Shown here piece by piece: positions 8,378 through 16,637 of a stretch of DNA of 17,525 nt. Every line of letters begins with the position of its first letter. The stretch's first letter is position 1. Source of the stretch: Synechococcales cyanobacterium 340R_concoct_173_sub (GTDB lineage: Bacteria > Cyanobacteriota > Cyanobacteriia > Leptolyngbyales > Leptolyngbyaceae). The position numbers and the translations under genes are program-made. A model generated the notes under the pieces. That model searched no databases, was not told the DNA's origin, and saw only the letters and a program-made list of their open reading frames with translations. The stretch is from assembly GCA_025354065.1 (NCBI GenBank), contig JANXNM010000148.1:1-17525 (forward strand), written 5' to 3'.

Positions 8378-9520
8378 ATGTCATCCCAACGCGCTAAGGG
8401 TTTCAACCCATCGACGAAAATTCCAATGGACATTCTCGCTGACGGGTTGGATATTCTTCCTGAACCGATCGTTATCACCACACCCGACGGACAGCTTCAC
8501 TATGCAAACAAGGCTGCCATAGATCTGCTTCAAGGCGAAGGTAATATTCAGTCCAGCCAACTTCTAACTCAATCTATTCTTCAGTGGCTTCGGGCTGAAG
8601 ATTGGACCCAAATTTCCTATCGAATGCAACGCGCAGCCTCCTACGATCTGGATGCAACCCTTTGTGTGGATGACTCTGCAAAATTCGTGGCTGTTGCGTT
8701 ACGACGGCTTTCAACCCCCCACCCGGATGAGATGTGGCTCTGGCGGATTCAAGATCTGACTCAGCAGCGCCAACAGGAAGCAAATTGGCTAGAACAAACG
8801 GCAGTTCTAGAACGATCGAGTCGTCACATGTCAGAGTTTTTGTCGAATATGTCCCACGAGTTGAGAACGCCGCTCACGTCGATCTTGGGATTTTCATCGA
8901 TGCTGAAACAAAAGATTTTTGGTGAATTGAATGAAAAACAGTATGTGTATGTTCAGCATATTCATCGAAGCGGACAATATCTGTTGGCATTGATCAATGA
9001 TATTTTGGATTTTTCTAAAATTGAAGCGGGACAGTTATCGTTGGAGAAAACGAGTATTTCGATCGCGGTGATTTGTGATGAGAGCATTGAACTAGTTCAA
9101 CAACAAGCTCAAATGCGCCAAATTATCATTGGCTCTCACCTTGATCCTAAACTCAAAACATTGTGGGCTGAGGATATTCGGGTTCGACAGATGTTGTTGA
9201 ATTTATTATCGAATGCGGTGAAGTTTTCGGAAGAAGGCGGAGTGATAGAGGTGCGGACTACGGAGAAGGATGGAATGCTTTGTATTGCGGTCACAGATAA
9301 TGGGATTGGCATTGCTTTGGACAAGCATCATTTAATTTTCAAACCCTTCCAGCAGGTGGACGAATCAATTGCCCGTCGTCGTCAAGGAACTGGGTTGGGC
9401 CTTGCGTTAACGAAGCATTTAGCTGAACTTCACGGCGGTACGGTCACATTTGAATCGGCAATGAATCAAGGGAGTTGTTTTGTGCTGAAATTGCCGATCG
9501 GATCTGGGCCGATCGCCTAG
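8378..9520 (+). CDS. PAS-domain sensor histidine kinase (380 aa)
   Basis: The protein has no membrane segment and should be soluble. A PAS-like sensor occupies about residues 20-125 (ILPEPIVITTPDGQLHYANKAA is the typical PAS opening). A short linker coiled coil follows (LTQQRQQEANWLEQTAVLE). The HisKA domain has the H-box FLSNMSHELRTPLTSILGFS with H160 as the phosphorylated residue. The ATPase domain carries the N-box LLNLLSNAVKFSEEGG, the G1 box VTDNGIGI, the F-box FKPFQQVDES and the G2 box GTGLGLALTKHLAELHGG, so all catalytic boxes are intact. No receiver domain or response regulator lies next to it. I chose the ATG at 8378 over a TTG two codons earlier; neither has a clear ribosome site. 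The signal sensed is unknown. Confidence 0.93.
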   Translation: MSSQRAKGFNPSTKIPMDILADGLDILPEPIVITTPDGQLHYANKAAIDLLQGEGNIQSSQLLTQSILQWLRAEDWTQISYRMQRAASYDLDATLCVDDSAKFVAVALRRLSTPHPDEMWLWRIQDLTQQRQQEANWLEQTAVLERSSRHMSEFLSNMSHELRTPLTSILGFSSMLKQKIFGELNEKQYVYVQHIHRSGQYLLALINDILDFSKIEAGQLSLEKTSISIAVICDESIELVQQQAQMRQIIIGSHLDPKLKTLWAEDIRVRQMLLNLLSNAVKFSEEGGVIEVRTTEKDGMLCIAVTDNGIGIALDKHHLIFKPFQQVDESIARRRQGTGLGLALTKHLAELHGGTVTFESAMNQGSCFVLKLPIGSGPIA

Positions 9521-9589
9521 GGTGATTGCTTAGGGTGATTAGTGAGGTGTATTGTGTAAGGCAGTTGGACGGTGATTTGGAGTAATTCT

Positions 9590-10420
9590 ATGATTTCGCA
9601 ATTGTTGGCGTTTGAATTTACGTCACCGGGTCCGATCGCGTTAGAATTTGGGCCATTGCGAATGCATTGGTATGGCATCTTTATTGGAGGGGCTTTACTT
9701 TTAGGGGTGAATTTGTCCACTTGGCTGGCTGAACGCCGAAAGATGGATTCGGATATGGTGGCGGATCTTGCGTTTGCGTTAGTGTTGGGGGCATTGCCGG
9801 GGGCTAGGATTTACTATGTGTTGTTCCAATGGCGCGACTATGTAGGCCATCCTGAAAAAATGATTGCGATTTGGGAAGGTGGGATTGCAATTCATGGTGC
9901 AATTTTAGGTGGAATGTTGGCGGGATGGGCGTTTGCGCGGTGGAGAAAAGTCTCGTTTTGGGCGTTAACTGACATTGTGGTGCCATCGTTGATTTTGGGG
10001 CAGGCGATCGGGCGTTGGGGAAATTTTTTCAATTCGGAAGCCTATGGTGCGCCGACGGATTTACCTTGGAAGCTGTTGATTCCGCCCGATCGTCGAGTGG
10101 CAGGATTTGAATCTATTGCATATTATCATCCGACTTTTTTGTATGAGTCGGTGTGGAATTTGGGTGTGTTTGGATTAGTGATGGTGTTGGTGTTGAAGTT
10201 TGGCCAACGGCTGAAGCCGGGAATGCTGTTTTGTTTTTATAGTATTGCCTACGGTGGTGGACGATTTTGGATTGAGGGATTGCGGACAGATAGTTTGATG
10301 GCGGGACCGTTAAAGATGGCCCAGTTAGTGAGTTTGGCGGGAATTGTTTTAGGGGCGGTGGGTCTTTGGTGGTTCTCGAAAATGGAAAACCCCCAAAGGG
10401 CGAACCTTCGAGGGAAATAA
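9590..10420 (+). CDS. lgt: Prolipoprotein diacylglyceryl transferase Lgt (276 aa)
   Basis: Lgt moves diacylglycerol from phosphatidylglycerol to the lipobox cysteine of prolipoproteins, the first step of lipoprotein maturation in the plasma membrane. The sequence is strongly hydrophobic, with about seven membrane helices. It begins with FEFTSPGPIALEFGPLRMHWYG, the usual Lgt opening. GGIAIHGAILGG (97-108, with H102) and the Lgt signature GRWGNFFNSEAYG (141-153, with R142, N145 and E150) are present, as is YHPTFLYES further on. The ATG at 9590 has GGAG seven bases before it; an in-frame upstream extension to 9572 lacks one. It starts 69 bases after the histidine kinase on the same strand and may share its transcript. 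The lipoprotein encoded at 16638 is a likely substrate. Confidence 0.97.
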   Translation: MISQLLAFEFTSPGPIALEFGPLRMHWYGIFIGGALLLGVNLSTWLAERRKMDSDMVADLAFALVLGALPGARIYYVLFQWRDYVGHPEKMIAIWEGGIAIHGAILGGMLAGWAFARWRKVSFWALTDIVVPSLILGQAIGRWGNFFNSEAYGAPTDLPWKLLIPPDRRVAGFESIAYYHPTFLYESVWNLGVFGLVMVLVLKFGQRLKPGMLFCFYSIAYGGGRFWIEGLRTDSLMAGPLKMAQLVSLAGIVLGAVGLWWFSKMENPQRANLRGK

Positions 10421-10540
10421 GTTAGGGTGCATCTACCATTCTATTGTTCTCAGTTTGTTAGAGAAGTCCGGATGTTTTTCATCGTTTTGACAAAATTATG
10501 ACTTTTTAAATTGATCTATCTAAGGACGACGAGGTTTTCT

Positions 10541-11347
10541 ATGGCAGTTCCTAAGATCTATATCGTTGGTGTAGGACCGGGCGACCCGGATTTGCTGACG
10601 GTGAAAGCCGATCGGTTGATTCGCAATGCGGATATTGTTTTGTATACAGATTCATTGATTCCGCCGGAGATTATGGCGATCGCGAGACCGACTGCAAGTT
10701 TGATCACCACGGCTGATAAAAACCTAGATGAGATGTTGGCGTTGATGACGGCTTCGGCCAGATTGGGATTAAATGTAGTGCGATTGCATGATGGTGATCC
10801 TTGTTTGTATGGTGCAATTCAAGAACAAATGTCGGGGTTGTTAGCGGCGGGTTTAAATTTTGAAGTTGTGCCAGGGGTGAGTGCTTATCAATTGGCGGCG
10901 GCGAAGCTGAGGGTGGAACTGACGATACCGGAGCAAGTTCAGACTATTATTTTATCGCGTATGAGTGGTCGGACAATTGTGCCAGATGATCAGGAGCTTT
11001 CGAGTTTGGCGGCACACCGATCGAGTCTTTGTTTGTATTTAAGTGCGAAACATATTGAACAAGTTGAATCAAAATTACTATTGCATTATCCACCTGAAAC
11101 ACCTGTTGCTATTTGTTTTCGTTTGGGTTGGAAAGATGAAAAAATTATATTAGTAGCACTTTCGCAATTGAGAACTAAGAATGAAGAATTAGGACTGGTC
11201 CGATCGACTCTTTATGTGATTAGTCCGGCGTTGATGGCGGATACGGTGCCACAGGAGTTTGGCTATGCGGAACGATCGGAGTTTGCACAAGATTTGGGAC
11301 GATCTCAGTTATATAATCCTGAATACGATGATCTACGATCGATTTGA
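10541..11347 (+). CDS. cobM: Precorrin-4 C11-methyltransferase (268 aa)
   Basis: CobM (CbiF-like) uses SAM to methylate C11 of precorrin-4 in corrin ring synthesis, on the way to (pseudo)cobalamin. The tetrapyrrole methyltransferase fold is clear: IYIVGVGPGDPDLLTVKA (residues 6-23) is the N-terminal signature, RLHDGDPCLYGAI (81-93) is the second conserved block, and VVPGVSAYQLAAAKLRVELT (109-128) is the SAM-binding block with the LTIPE continuation found in CobM/CbiF. The ATG at 10541 is preceded by GAGG at six bases; an earlier in-frame start at 10511 lacks a site. There are no other cobalamin genes in the window, so the pathway is scattered, as is common in cyanobacteria. It stands 120 bases after lgt on the same strand. 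Confidence 0.93.
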   Translation: MAVPKIYIVGVGPGDPDLLTVKADRLIRNADIVLYTDSLIPPEIMAIARPTASLITTADKNLDEMLALMTASARLGLNVVRLHDGDPCLYGAIQEQMSGLLAAGLNFEVVPGVSAYQLAAAKLRVELTIPEQVQTIILSRMSGRTIVPDDQELSSLAAHRSSLCLYLSAKHIEQVESKLLLHYPPETPVAICFRLGWKDEKIILVALSQLRTKNEELGLVRSTLYVISPALMADTVPQEFGYAERSEFAQDLGRSQLYNPEYDDLRSI

Positions 11348-11439
11348 GACGATCGATCGTTTAAACCACCATGTTCAATCCGAGTAAGGCAGTAGGATAG
11401 ATTTAGAATAGATGGGGCTTTTAATGGAGGGCGATCGGT

Positions 11440-12030
11440 ATGGCATTAATTACAACAAGATTTAGAAGCTTTGAGGAATATTTGGCGATGGATTCCTCTG
11501 ATCTGCCGGAGGGATGTTTTGAATATTGGGACGGGGAGTTGATTGCAGTTATGTCTGAGTCTGGATTTAATGATTTGTTAGCAAATTATTTATTGGTTTT
11601 GCTGATGAATGCAGGAATTCCCTTGCCGTTGCTCCGTCCTCACTCTTGCGAGGTAGCTGTCCCTGGAAATCCTAAAACGCGATATCCAGACCTAACAATT
11701 TTGGATACGGTCCATATCCCTCTGATTGAACGAAGAAATACAATTACTCGTCAAATGCCGCCGCCACGGGTTTTGGTTGAAGTCGTTTCGCCTGGTGATG
11801 AAAGTTCTGATAATTATATTAGAGATTATCGAGAAAAACCCTCACAGTATGCAGCGATCGGTGTTCCTGAGATGTGGCGAATTGATCCCGATCGGGCATG
11901 GGTTCAAGTTGGAACTTTAATTACCGGAGAATATAATTTCATAACATTTCGGGGTGAAGAGACAATCGTTTCTCCTACATTTCCAAATTTAAATTTAACA
12001 GCGATTCAGGTATTGAGTGCAGGGAGATGA
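11440..12030 (+). CDS. Uma2-family (DUF820) predicted PD-(D/E)XK nuclease (196 aa)
   Basis: Uma2 proteins are very abundant in cyanobacteria and have a restriction-endonuclease-like fold; their biological role is unknown. The family pattern is complete. EYWDGELIAVMSESG (28-42) is the N-terminal block. D84, in RYPDLTIL, and E114, in VLVEVVSPGDE, are the expected metal-binding acidic residues. YAAIGVPEMWRIDPDR (137-152) is the C-terminal signature. The ATG at 11440 has GGAGG ten bases before it. The gene converges on the next Uma2 gene with only seven bases between the stop codons. Confidence 0.88.
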   Translation: MALITTRFRSFEEYLAMDSSDLPEGCFEYWDGELIAVMSESGFNDLLANYLLVLLMNAGIPLPLLRPHSCEVAVPGNPKTRYPDLTILDTVHIPLIERRNTITRQMPPPRVLVEVVSPGDESSDNYIRDYREKPSQYAAIGVPEMWRIDPDRAWVQVGTLITGEYNFITFRGEETIVSPTFPNLNLTAIQVLSAGR

Positions 12031-12037
12031 GAGGTAA

Positions 12038-12661
12038 TCACCAAATTCTACTCATACTCAATACAAATCCAGGCATCACTTCACTACAATCGATGGCATC
12101 TGATTCCAAGATTTCGACTTCTTGGTCCGATCGATACATCTCAACTTGTTTATTTTTCGGATTGATCAACAACCCCAACTTCACCCCTAACCGCTTATAT
12201 TCCTCCATCTTCTCCTGCAAGGGTTTCAAATTATCTGTAGCCGATCGCAGTTCAATCACAAGATCAGGAACAACGGGAATAAACCCAACGATCGAAATCC
12301 CTTCAAGCCGAGACTTCTCAATCCAGGACACATCGGGAGATATCTTTCCGCCACCAATCGCCGTGAAATCATATCCACTAGAAGAGTCGAACCCTTGCCC
12401 TAAACTCTTCTGTCGGTTCCAATACCAAACTTGTCCCGCCAAATCTAAATTTCGTTCGCCGCTTTCACCACCTGTTGGAGACATAACAATCAATTCTCCA
12501 TTAGCTGTTAATTCAAGGCGTAGGTCTGGATTATCAATGCAGAGGGCATCAAATTGCTCTGATGTCACTATCAATCTGGTATGACTCACATCTAATAGCA
12601 AGGGCGATCGATCGATCGTCGGCATCTCAACGGGTAAAGTTAGGGTACCTTTGACTGTCAT
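12038..12661 (-). CDS. Uma2-family (DUF820) predicted PD-(D/E)XK nuclease, second copy (207 aa)
   Basis: Family features are LRLELTANGELIVMSPTGG (48-66), a conserved D110 in KISPDVSWI, E137 in PDLVIELRSATD, and MEEYKRLGVKLGLLINPKNK (152-171). Compared with the copy at 11440 it has a different N-terminus and an extra acidic segment near the end, so the two are distant paralogues rather than a recent duplication. GGGGAG precedes the ATG by three bases, a tight but usable ribosome site. A long plus-strand open frame over the same bases (12027-12584) is a shadow, since the conserved motifs are all on the minus strand. Confidence 0.88.
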   Translation of the reverse strand: MTVKGTLTLPVEMPTIDRSPLLLDVSHTRLIVTSEQFDALCIDNPDLRLELTANGELIVMSPTGGESGERNLDLAGQVWYWNRQKSLGQGFDSSSGYDFTAIGGGKISPDVSWIEKSRLEGISIVGFIPVVPDLVIELRSATDNLKPLQEKMEEYKRLGVKLGLLINPKNKQVEMYRSDQEVEILESDAIDCSEVMPGFVLSMSRIW

Positions 12662-12708
12662 AAACTCCCCATCTGTGAAATTTAAGATGTACTATTTACA
12701 ATCTTATC

Positions 12709-12831
12709 ATGTCGAATCTCAAGCTCAAATTAGGAGAACATGGGGTAGCGAGAGAATACAAGATTGATAACGATATTTTAGTTGATAACGTTGAAGGAAT
12801 TTCTTTGGACTATACAAAATGCGACGCTTAG
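12709..12831 (+). CDS. Possible small ORF of 40 codons, unknown
   Basis: An ATG at 12709 opens 40 codons (MSNLKLKLGEHGVAREYKID is the first half) of ordinary protein-like composition, ending in TAG at 12829. There is no ribosome-binding site. It lies divergent from the Uma2 gene at 12661 with 47 bases between them. The 100 bases after it are richer in GC and stay open in a second plus frame to beyond 12900. The whole 12709-12950 stretch may thus be debris of a once longer gene with frameshifts. I do not recognise it. Confidence 0.25.
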   Translation: MSNLKLKLGEHGVAREYKIDNDILVDNVEGISLDYTKCDA

Positions 12832-12957
12832 GGCGCATGGGCGCTGCGATCGCATCAGTCTCGGACTCAACGCCTTTGATGCCACCGTCAGCGACACTAC
12901 CAAACCCAAATGAAAGAACTATTTAATAACGCTTTTTCCCAATCAATATTCTAAAAT

Positions 12958-13746
12958 TTAGGAAAGTTCATCTGGGTCTATTCCTAATTCTCTGAGCTTT
13001 GCTGCAAGTCGATCGGCCCGTTGCTTTTCAGATTCAGCCCGTTGCTTTTCAGATTCAGCCCGTTGAGCTTCTGCCTCATTTTGTAACATAACTAGACTTC
13101 CGTCTGGATTATAAAAACGCAGCCAAGTTGTTGTTTCATTCCCGATCGTTCCATACCAAGATCCGAGCCAAAGTCCAAGTTTTTCACTCCAAAGCCAGCC
13201 GCGATCGTTGGGTTTCAGATCGATATAGTTCCCATTTAGATGCCAACCTTGAAATTTACTCGGATCAAACGGATCGTAAACAAAATAGTCGGTTGTTTTG
13301 AAGATCCGATCGTAGAGTTCTTTTTTTACACCAACATCAACCTTTTTTGTACTGCGAGACATCAGTTCAACAACCACATCAGGATAGCGGCCCTCTTCCT
13401 TCCAAACGACCCACCCTTGGCGCTCTTCTGTCCCGTCTACATCTAGCACCACAAAGAAATCCGGCCCTCTAAAATCTTGGTTCATAGCCTGAGTACTACT
13501 GTAGTACACAAACATATTGCCGCCCGCATAGAAATCTGTAGCGGGAGCACGATGATATTGATAGGAATCGATTAAGACATTGATTCCAATTCGGTGTCGA
13601 TTACTTTCCAATGGTACTCCGTCATCAAAAATTAAATCTGTTGGAGGGGCAATCCAGCCAGCCGTTTCCTCTAAAGGTAACTCCGTGAGATCTGCGTTTC
13701 GGTCTATGTCCTTGGGTACGATCGGTTTGGATACAATGTTGACCAT
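12958..13746 (-). CDS. Uma2-family protein with C-terminal coiled coil (262 aa)
   Basis: This is the third Uma2-type protein in the patch and a longer subtype. The nuclease-like core has D96 in RGPDFFVVLDVDG, E127 in YPDVVVELMSRST, and KKELYDRIFKTTDYFVYDPF (141-160). A C-terminal helix rich in A, E, Q and R follows from about residue 223, containing two exact copies of the heptad AESEKQR, and the protein ends LRELGIDPDELS. This tail should form a coiled coil and mediate self-association; that is inference. The start at the ATG at 13746 has GAGG nine bases before it and is preferred over a TTG at 13764. It lies 85 bases downstream of the GAF kinase on the same strand. Confidence 0.87.
   Translation of the reverse strand: MVNIVSKPIVPKDIDRNADLTELPLEETAGWIAPPTDLIFDDGVPLESNRHRIGINVLIDSYQYHRAPATDFYAGGNMFVYYSSTQAMNQDFRGPDFFVVLDVDGTEERQGWVVWKEEGRYPDVVVELMSRSTKKVDVGVKKELYDRIFKTTDYFVYDPFDPSKFQGWHLNGNYIDLKPNDRGWLWSEKLGLWLGSWYGTIGNETTTWLRFYNPDGSLVMLQNEAEAQRAESEKQRAESEKQRADRLAAKLRELGIDPDELS
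13017..13065 (-). repeat. 21-base tandem repeat inside the Uma2 coiled-coil tail
   Basis: Two exact 21-base copies (13017-13037 and 13038-13058) and a 7-base start of a third encode the AESEKQR heptads of the Uma2 gene. The unit equals seven codons, so copy-number changes keep the frame and lengthen the coiled coil by two helical turns. Confidence 0.85.
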
Positions 13747-13831
13747 GGGTTCTGTCCTCGTCAAGGGGGGCTTGATTGGGTAATTTTAGTTTAACCGATC
13801 GATGCTTTTGAGCCACCTGCTGCCGCAATTC

Positions 13832-15895
13832 TTAAGACGATTTTAGTTCTATGACTCCATTACAAGGAAGTTCTAATTGAAATGTACTTCCTTGATTGGG
13901 AGCCGATCGACAAGTTAATCTGCCCTGATGATTCTCCGTGACAGTCTGATAGCTGATGGAAAGTCCCAGACCAGTCCCTTTGCCCACTGGTTTTGTCGTG
14001 AAAAACGGATCAAAAATTCGATCCATCACAACCTCATCTATTCCAATTCCATTGTCAATCACTTCAATGACGATCGTCTCACTAAGTGAGTTCAATTCAG
14101 TCTTAATTCTGAGTTTAGGAGAGAGTTTTGGATTGATTTCAAGTTGTAGTTCGATGGCATCGATCGCATTACTCAGAAGCTGCATAAACACCTGATTGAG
14201 TTGGGCCGGATAACAAGTGATCTGCGGCAGATCCCCGTACTCTTTAAATATCTGAATTTCGGGACGATTGTTTCTTTCTTTGAGACGATATTGCAAAAGC
14301 ATGAGCGTATTTTCTAAGCCTTCATAGAGATCTACTATCTTCACTTCTGATTCATCATGGCGAGAAAAATTGCGCAGTGACAGCACAATCTCACGAATCC
14401 GATCGGTTCCCAACTGCATCGACGACAATGCCTGTGGTAAGTCCTGAGCAATGAATTCTAGATCTAAATCAAGAGCCTTAATTTTAATCTCCTCCGGCAC
14501 CTCAATGCAGGAATTATCATAGAGTTTCAACAGATCCAATAGCCCCAAACTATATTCACTAATATAGATCAAATTCCCCGCAATAAAATTTGCAGGGTTA
14601 TTGATTTCATGGGCAATCCCCGCCACCAAACTACCTAGACTCGCCATTTTTTCCTGTTGAATAAGTTGGGCTTGGGAGGCTTTGAGATCCGCTAGTGCTG
14701 ATTGAAGCTGTTGGGATTGCTGTTGGCTATGCTCTAGTAGTTCTGCTTGCCGGAGCGCAACCCCAAGCTGAGTGCCTACCTGAGTCAGTATCGTTAGCTC
14801 ATCAGGTCGCCAAGTCCGAGGGCCATCATTTTGGTAAGCCGCCAGAAGACCCCATAGACCGCAATCATGGAAAAGACCAACGATCACATAAGCCCGCGCT
14901 TCATACTGTTCCAGTGTCTGAATATAGCAAGAGGTAAATCCTTGAGTATAAATATCATCCGCTATGCGTAGGACTGAACCGTGACTAAAAATTTCCCCTT
15001 TAGTGTATTGAATATGGCTGTCAAAGGTGATATTAGATAGGAGCTTTAGAGTGCATTCACTGATATTTTTTATTAAGGTATCGTCGTCTATTTGTTGGGA
15101 GCGGAGGCTTGTCCATTTTGGATCATAATCCTCAGCAACAAATTCTCCGCTCCAATCGGGGTTAAAGCGGTAAATCACCGTCCGATCGCATTGCAATAGA
15201 TGGCGAACTTCTTCGACCGTTCGTTTAAAAATTTTGTCTAGATCTAATGAAGCCCGAATCCGGTCGATCGCCTGGGATAGCTGTTGTTGTTGCGCGAGGC
15301 GTTTTTGTTCAGCAGCTTTACCTACTTGAGTAACCTGCTCTAATAGGTCGTCCTGTTGAATTACCACACTTAAGTTATCAGCCGCCTGCTGCGTGAAGGC
15401 CACCTCCATGGGTGTCCAATCCCGAAGGACTTTACATTGATGAATACAAATTAATCCCCATAACTCCGTGCCCTTGAATAAGGGAGCAACCATATTGGCC
15501 CGAATCTGAAATTTTGCTAGAACCTCAAGGTAGCAAGGGGCATATCCCTGCGCGTAAATGTCAGAAATTGCGTTAATCCGACCTTCTTGATACAGCGGCG
15601 CAAACTGTTCCCTAAAACAATGATCCGTCACGCGCATCTCTAGGGCCGATGGCACTATCGGATTGACAGATTCAGCAATTAATTCCCCTTCCCAATCCTG
15701 CTCTGGATAAAACTGAAAAATTCCTACCCGATCGGCCTTAAGAATCGATCGAATCTCTGTCACACTGATTTGAAAATTGGTTGATATCTTGAATGAGGCT
15801 CGAATTCGGGCAAGAACTCTAGCTAAAACCTTCTGATAGCCAAGGTTGGACATAGGGTAAATCGGTGACCCAGAATGCACTGTATTAAGATTCAT
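13832..15895 (-). CDS. Histidine kinase with two cyanobacteriochrome-like GAF domains (687 aa)
   Basis: A soluble sensor kinase. GAF1 covers about residues 40-180 and GAF2 about 215-385. Each has the phytochrome-type block in which a cysteine starts a helix that runs into the RA(N/Y) strand. In GAF1 it is C121 in [18 protein letters not shown], followed by [10 protein letters not shown]; in GAF2 it is C323 in [17 protein letters not shown], followed by LWGLLAAYQ. In bilin-binding cyanobacteriochromes this cysteine holds the chromophore and is usually followed by His or Leu; here both are Tyr. A coiled coil at about 385-415 leads to the H-box [20 protein letters not shown] (H429). The ATPase domain has LLSNAIDA (N576), DNGIGIDE (D614) and [11 protein letters not shown], and appears active. 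There is no receiver domain. No ribosome site precedes the ATG at 15895; M15 is an alternative start. The kinase lies between a Uma2 gene and an SRPBCC gene on the same strand. Confidence 0.93.
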   Translation of the reverse strand: MNLNTVHSGSPIYPMSNLGYQKVLARVLARIRASFKISTNFQISVTEIRSILKADRVGIFQFYPEQDWEGELIAESVNPIVPSALEMRVTDHCFREQFAPLYQEGRINAISDIYAQGYAPCYLEVLAKFQIRANMVAPLFKGTELWGLICIHQCKVLRDWTPMEVAFTQQAADNLSVVIQQDDLLEQVTQVGKAAEQKRLAQQQQLSQAIDRIRASLDLDKIFKRTVEEVRHLLQCDRTVIYRFNPDWSGEFVAEDYDPKWTSLRSQQIDDDTLIKNISECTLKLLSNITFDSHIQYTKGEIFSHGSVLRIADDIYTQGFTSCYIQTLEQYEARAYVIVGLFHDCGLWGLLAAYQNDGPRTWRPDELTILTQVGTQLGVALRQAELLEHSQQQSQQLQSALADLKASQAQLIQQEKMASLGSLVAGIAHEINNPANFIAGNLIYISEYSLGLLDLLKLYDNSCIEVPEEIKIKALDLDLEFIAQDLPQALSSMQLGTDRIREIVLSLRNFSRHDESEVKIVDLYEGLENTLMLLQYRLKERNNRPEIQIFKEYGDLPQITCYPAQLNQVFMQLLSNAIDAIELQLEINPKLSPKLRIKTELNSLSETIVIEVIDNGIGIDEVVMDRIFDPFFTTKPVGKGTGLGLSISYQTVTENHQGRLTCRSAPNQGSTFQLELPCNGVIELKSS

Positions 15896-15995
15896 AGGAG
15901 ATATGGGTTTTCAAATATAGCAGGTTGTATTCCCATCAGGATAACAATGAATGCCAATAACCATCCTCAACTTAAGCATCTCAATTTAAGTATTT

Positions 15996-16454
15996 TTAAC
16001 TTTGCTCCTCCTGACAATTTTGCTGAAGTGCATAGACTTTAAAACGTTCCATATCGGCTTGCAATGCCCCTTCAACTACAGAACCCAAAGATAAGCCCTC
16101 CATTAATTGTCGAATGATCATCGGTACGGAATAGGCGACTGTAAGTTTGACAATGCTGCCGTCTACGCCCCGATCGTAAAACCGAATGGCTCCACGATTT
16201 GGCAATCCATCGATAGATTTCCATTGAATGATTTGGTGATGAATCTGCTTAACAATGCGGGACTGCCATGAAAACTCAAGACTTCCTGAAGCCAATTTCC
16301 ATACTGATAGATCGGGTTCATTAGGGTTGATACTCACTGAGTCAATCCATTTCATCCAGTTGGGCATCAATTCAATATTTTCCCAAAGGCTCCATACTTC
16401 ATCGATCGGACAGGGAATTTCCACTTGTACGGTATGCTCTAGCCAATCTTTCAT
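15996..16454 (-). CDS. SRPBCC-family (cyclase/dehydrase-like) protein (152 aa)
   Basis: The length and pattern fit the START-like hydrophobic-pocket fold. The opening VQVEIPCPIDEVWSLWENIELMPNWMKWIDSVS is the standard first strand and helix pair of polyketide cyclase/dehydrase-like proteins. Alternating strands follow (LEFSWQSRIV, IIQWKSIDG, GAIRFYDRG, SIVKLTVAYSVP), with a long C-terminal helix ending in the ADMERFKVYALQQ stretch. Such proteins bind lipids or other hydrophobic ligands; the ligand here is unknown. The ATG at 16454 has GAGG about five bases before it and is preferred over one at 16478. The stop is 100 bases before the GAF kinase start on the same strand, so the two may be one transcript. 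Confidence 0.82.
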   Translation of the reverse strand: MKDWLEHTVQVEIPCPIDEVWSLWENIELMPNWMKWIDSVSINPNEPDLSVWKLASGSLEFSWQSRIVKQIHHQIIQWKSIDGLPNRGAIRFYDRGVDGSIVKLTVAYSVPMIIRQLMEGLSLGSVVEGALQADMERFKVYALQQNCQEEQS

Positions 16455-16537
16455 ATCAACCTCTCGTAGAAATATCAAACTCGCCCCACAATCTAACGAA
16501 ACTTGCCAGCATCGCTTTGATTTACGGTCTGGCTAAC

Positions 16538-16578
16538 GATTGTAACGTTTTGTGGTTCTGGATTCCAGCGTTACAATC
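16538..16578. promoter_or_regulatory. Inverted repeat in the divergent promoter region
   Basis: A perfect 10-base inverted repeat, GATTGTAACG at 16538-16547 and CGTTACAATC at 16569-16578, is separated by 21 bases. Inside lies a smaller perfect palindrome, CTGGA-T-TCCAG at 16558-16568. The structure sits between the starts of the SRPBCC gene (16454) and the lipoprotein gene (16638). There is no T-run on either strand, so a regulator site is more likely than a terminator. It does not match the NtcA consensus GTA-N8-TAC in its usual spacing. Confidence 0.5.
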
Positions 16579-16637
16579 ACTAAAACCCTGACCAAAACAA
16601 TGGCCAAAATCTTGTCGCTAAATTATTGAGTCCAATT

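Noticed and set aside
9521..9589. Repeated GGGTGATT motif between the histidine kinase and lgt as a regulatory repeat
   Set aside because: The copies are short, imperfect and close together; nothing distinguishes them from chance.
12027..12584. Plus-strand open frame opposite the second Uma2 gene
   Set aside because: All Uma2 motifs are on the minus strand; the plus translation is serine- and proline-rich with no domain.
13017..13065. Short tandem repeat considered as a CRISPR array
   Set aside because: The copies are adjacent with no spacers and lie in frame within a coding region.
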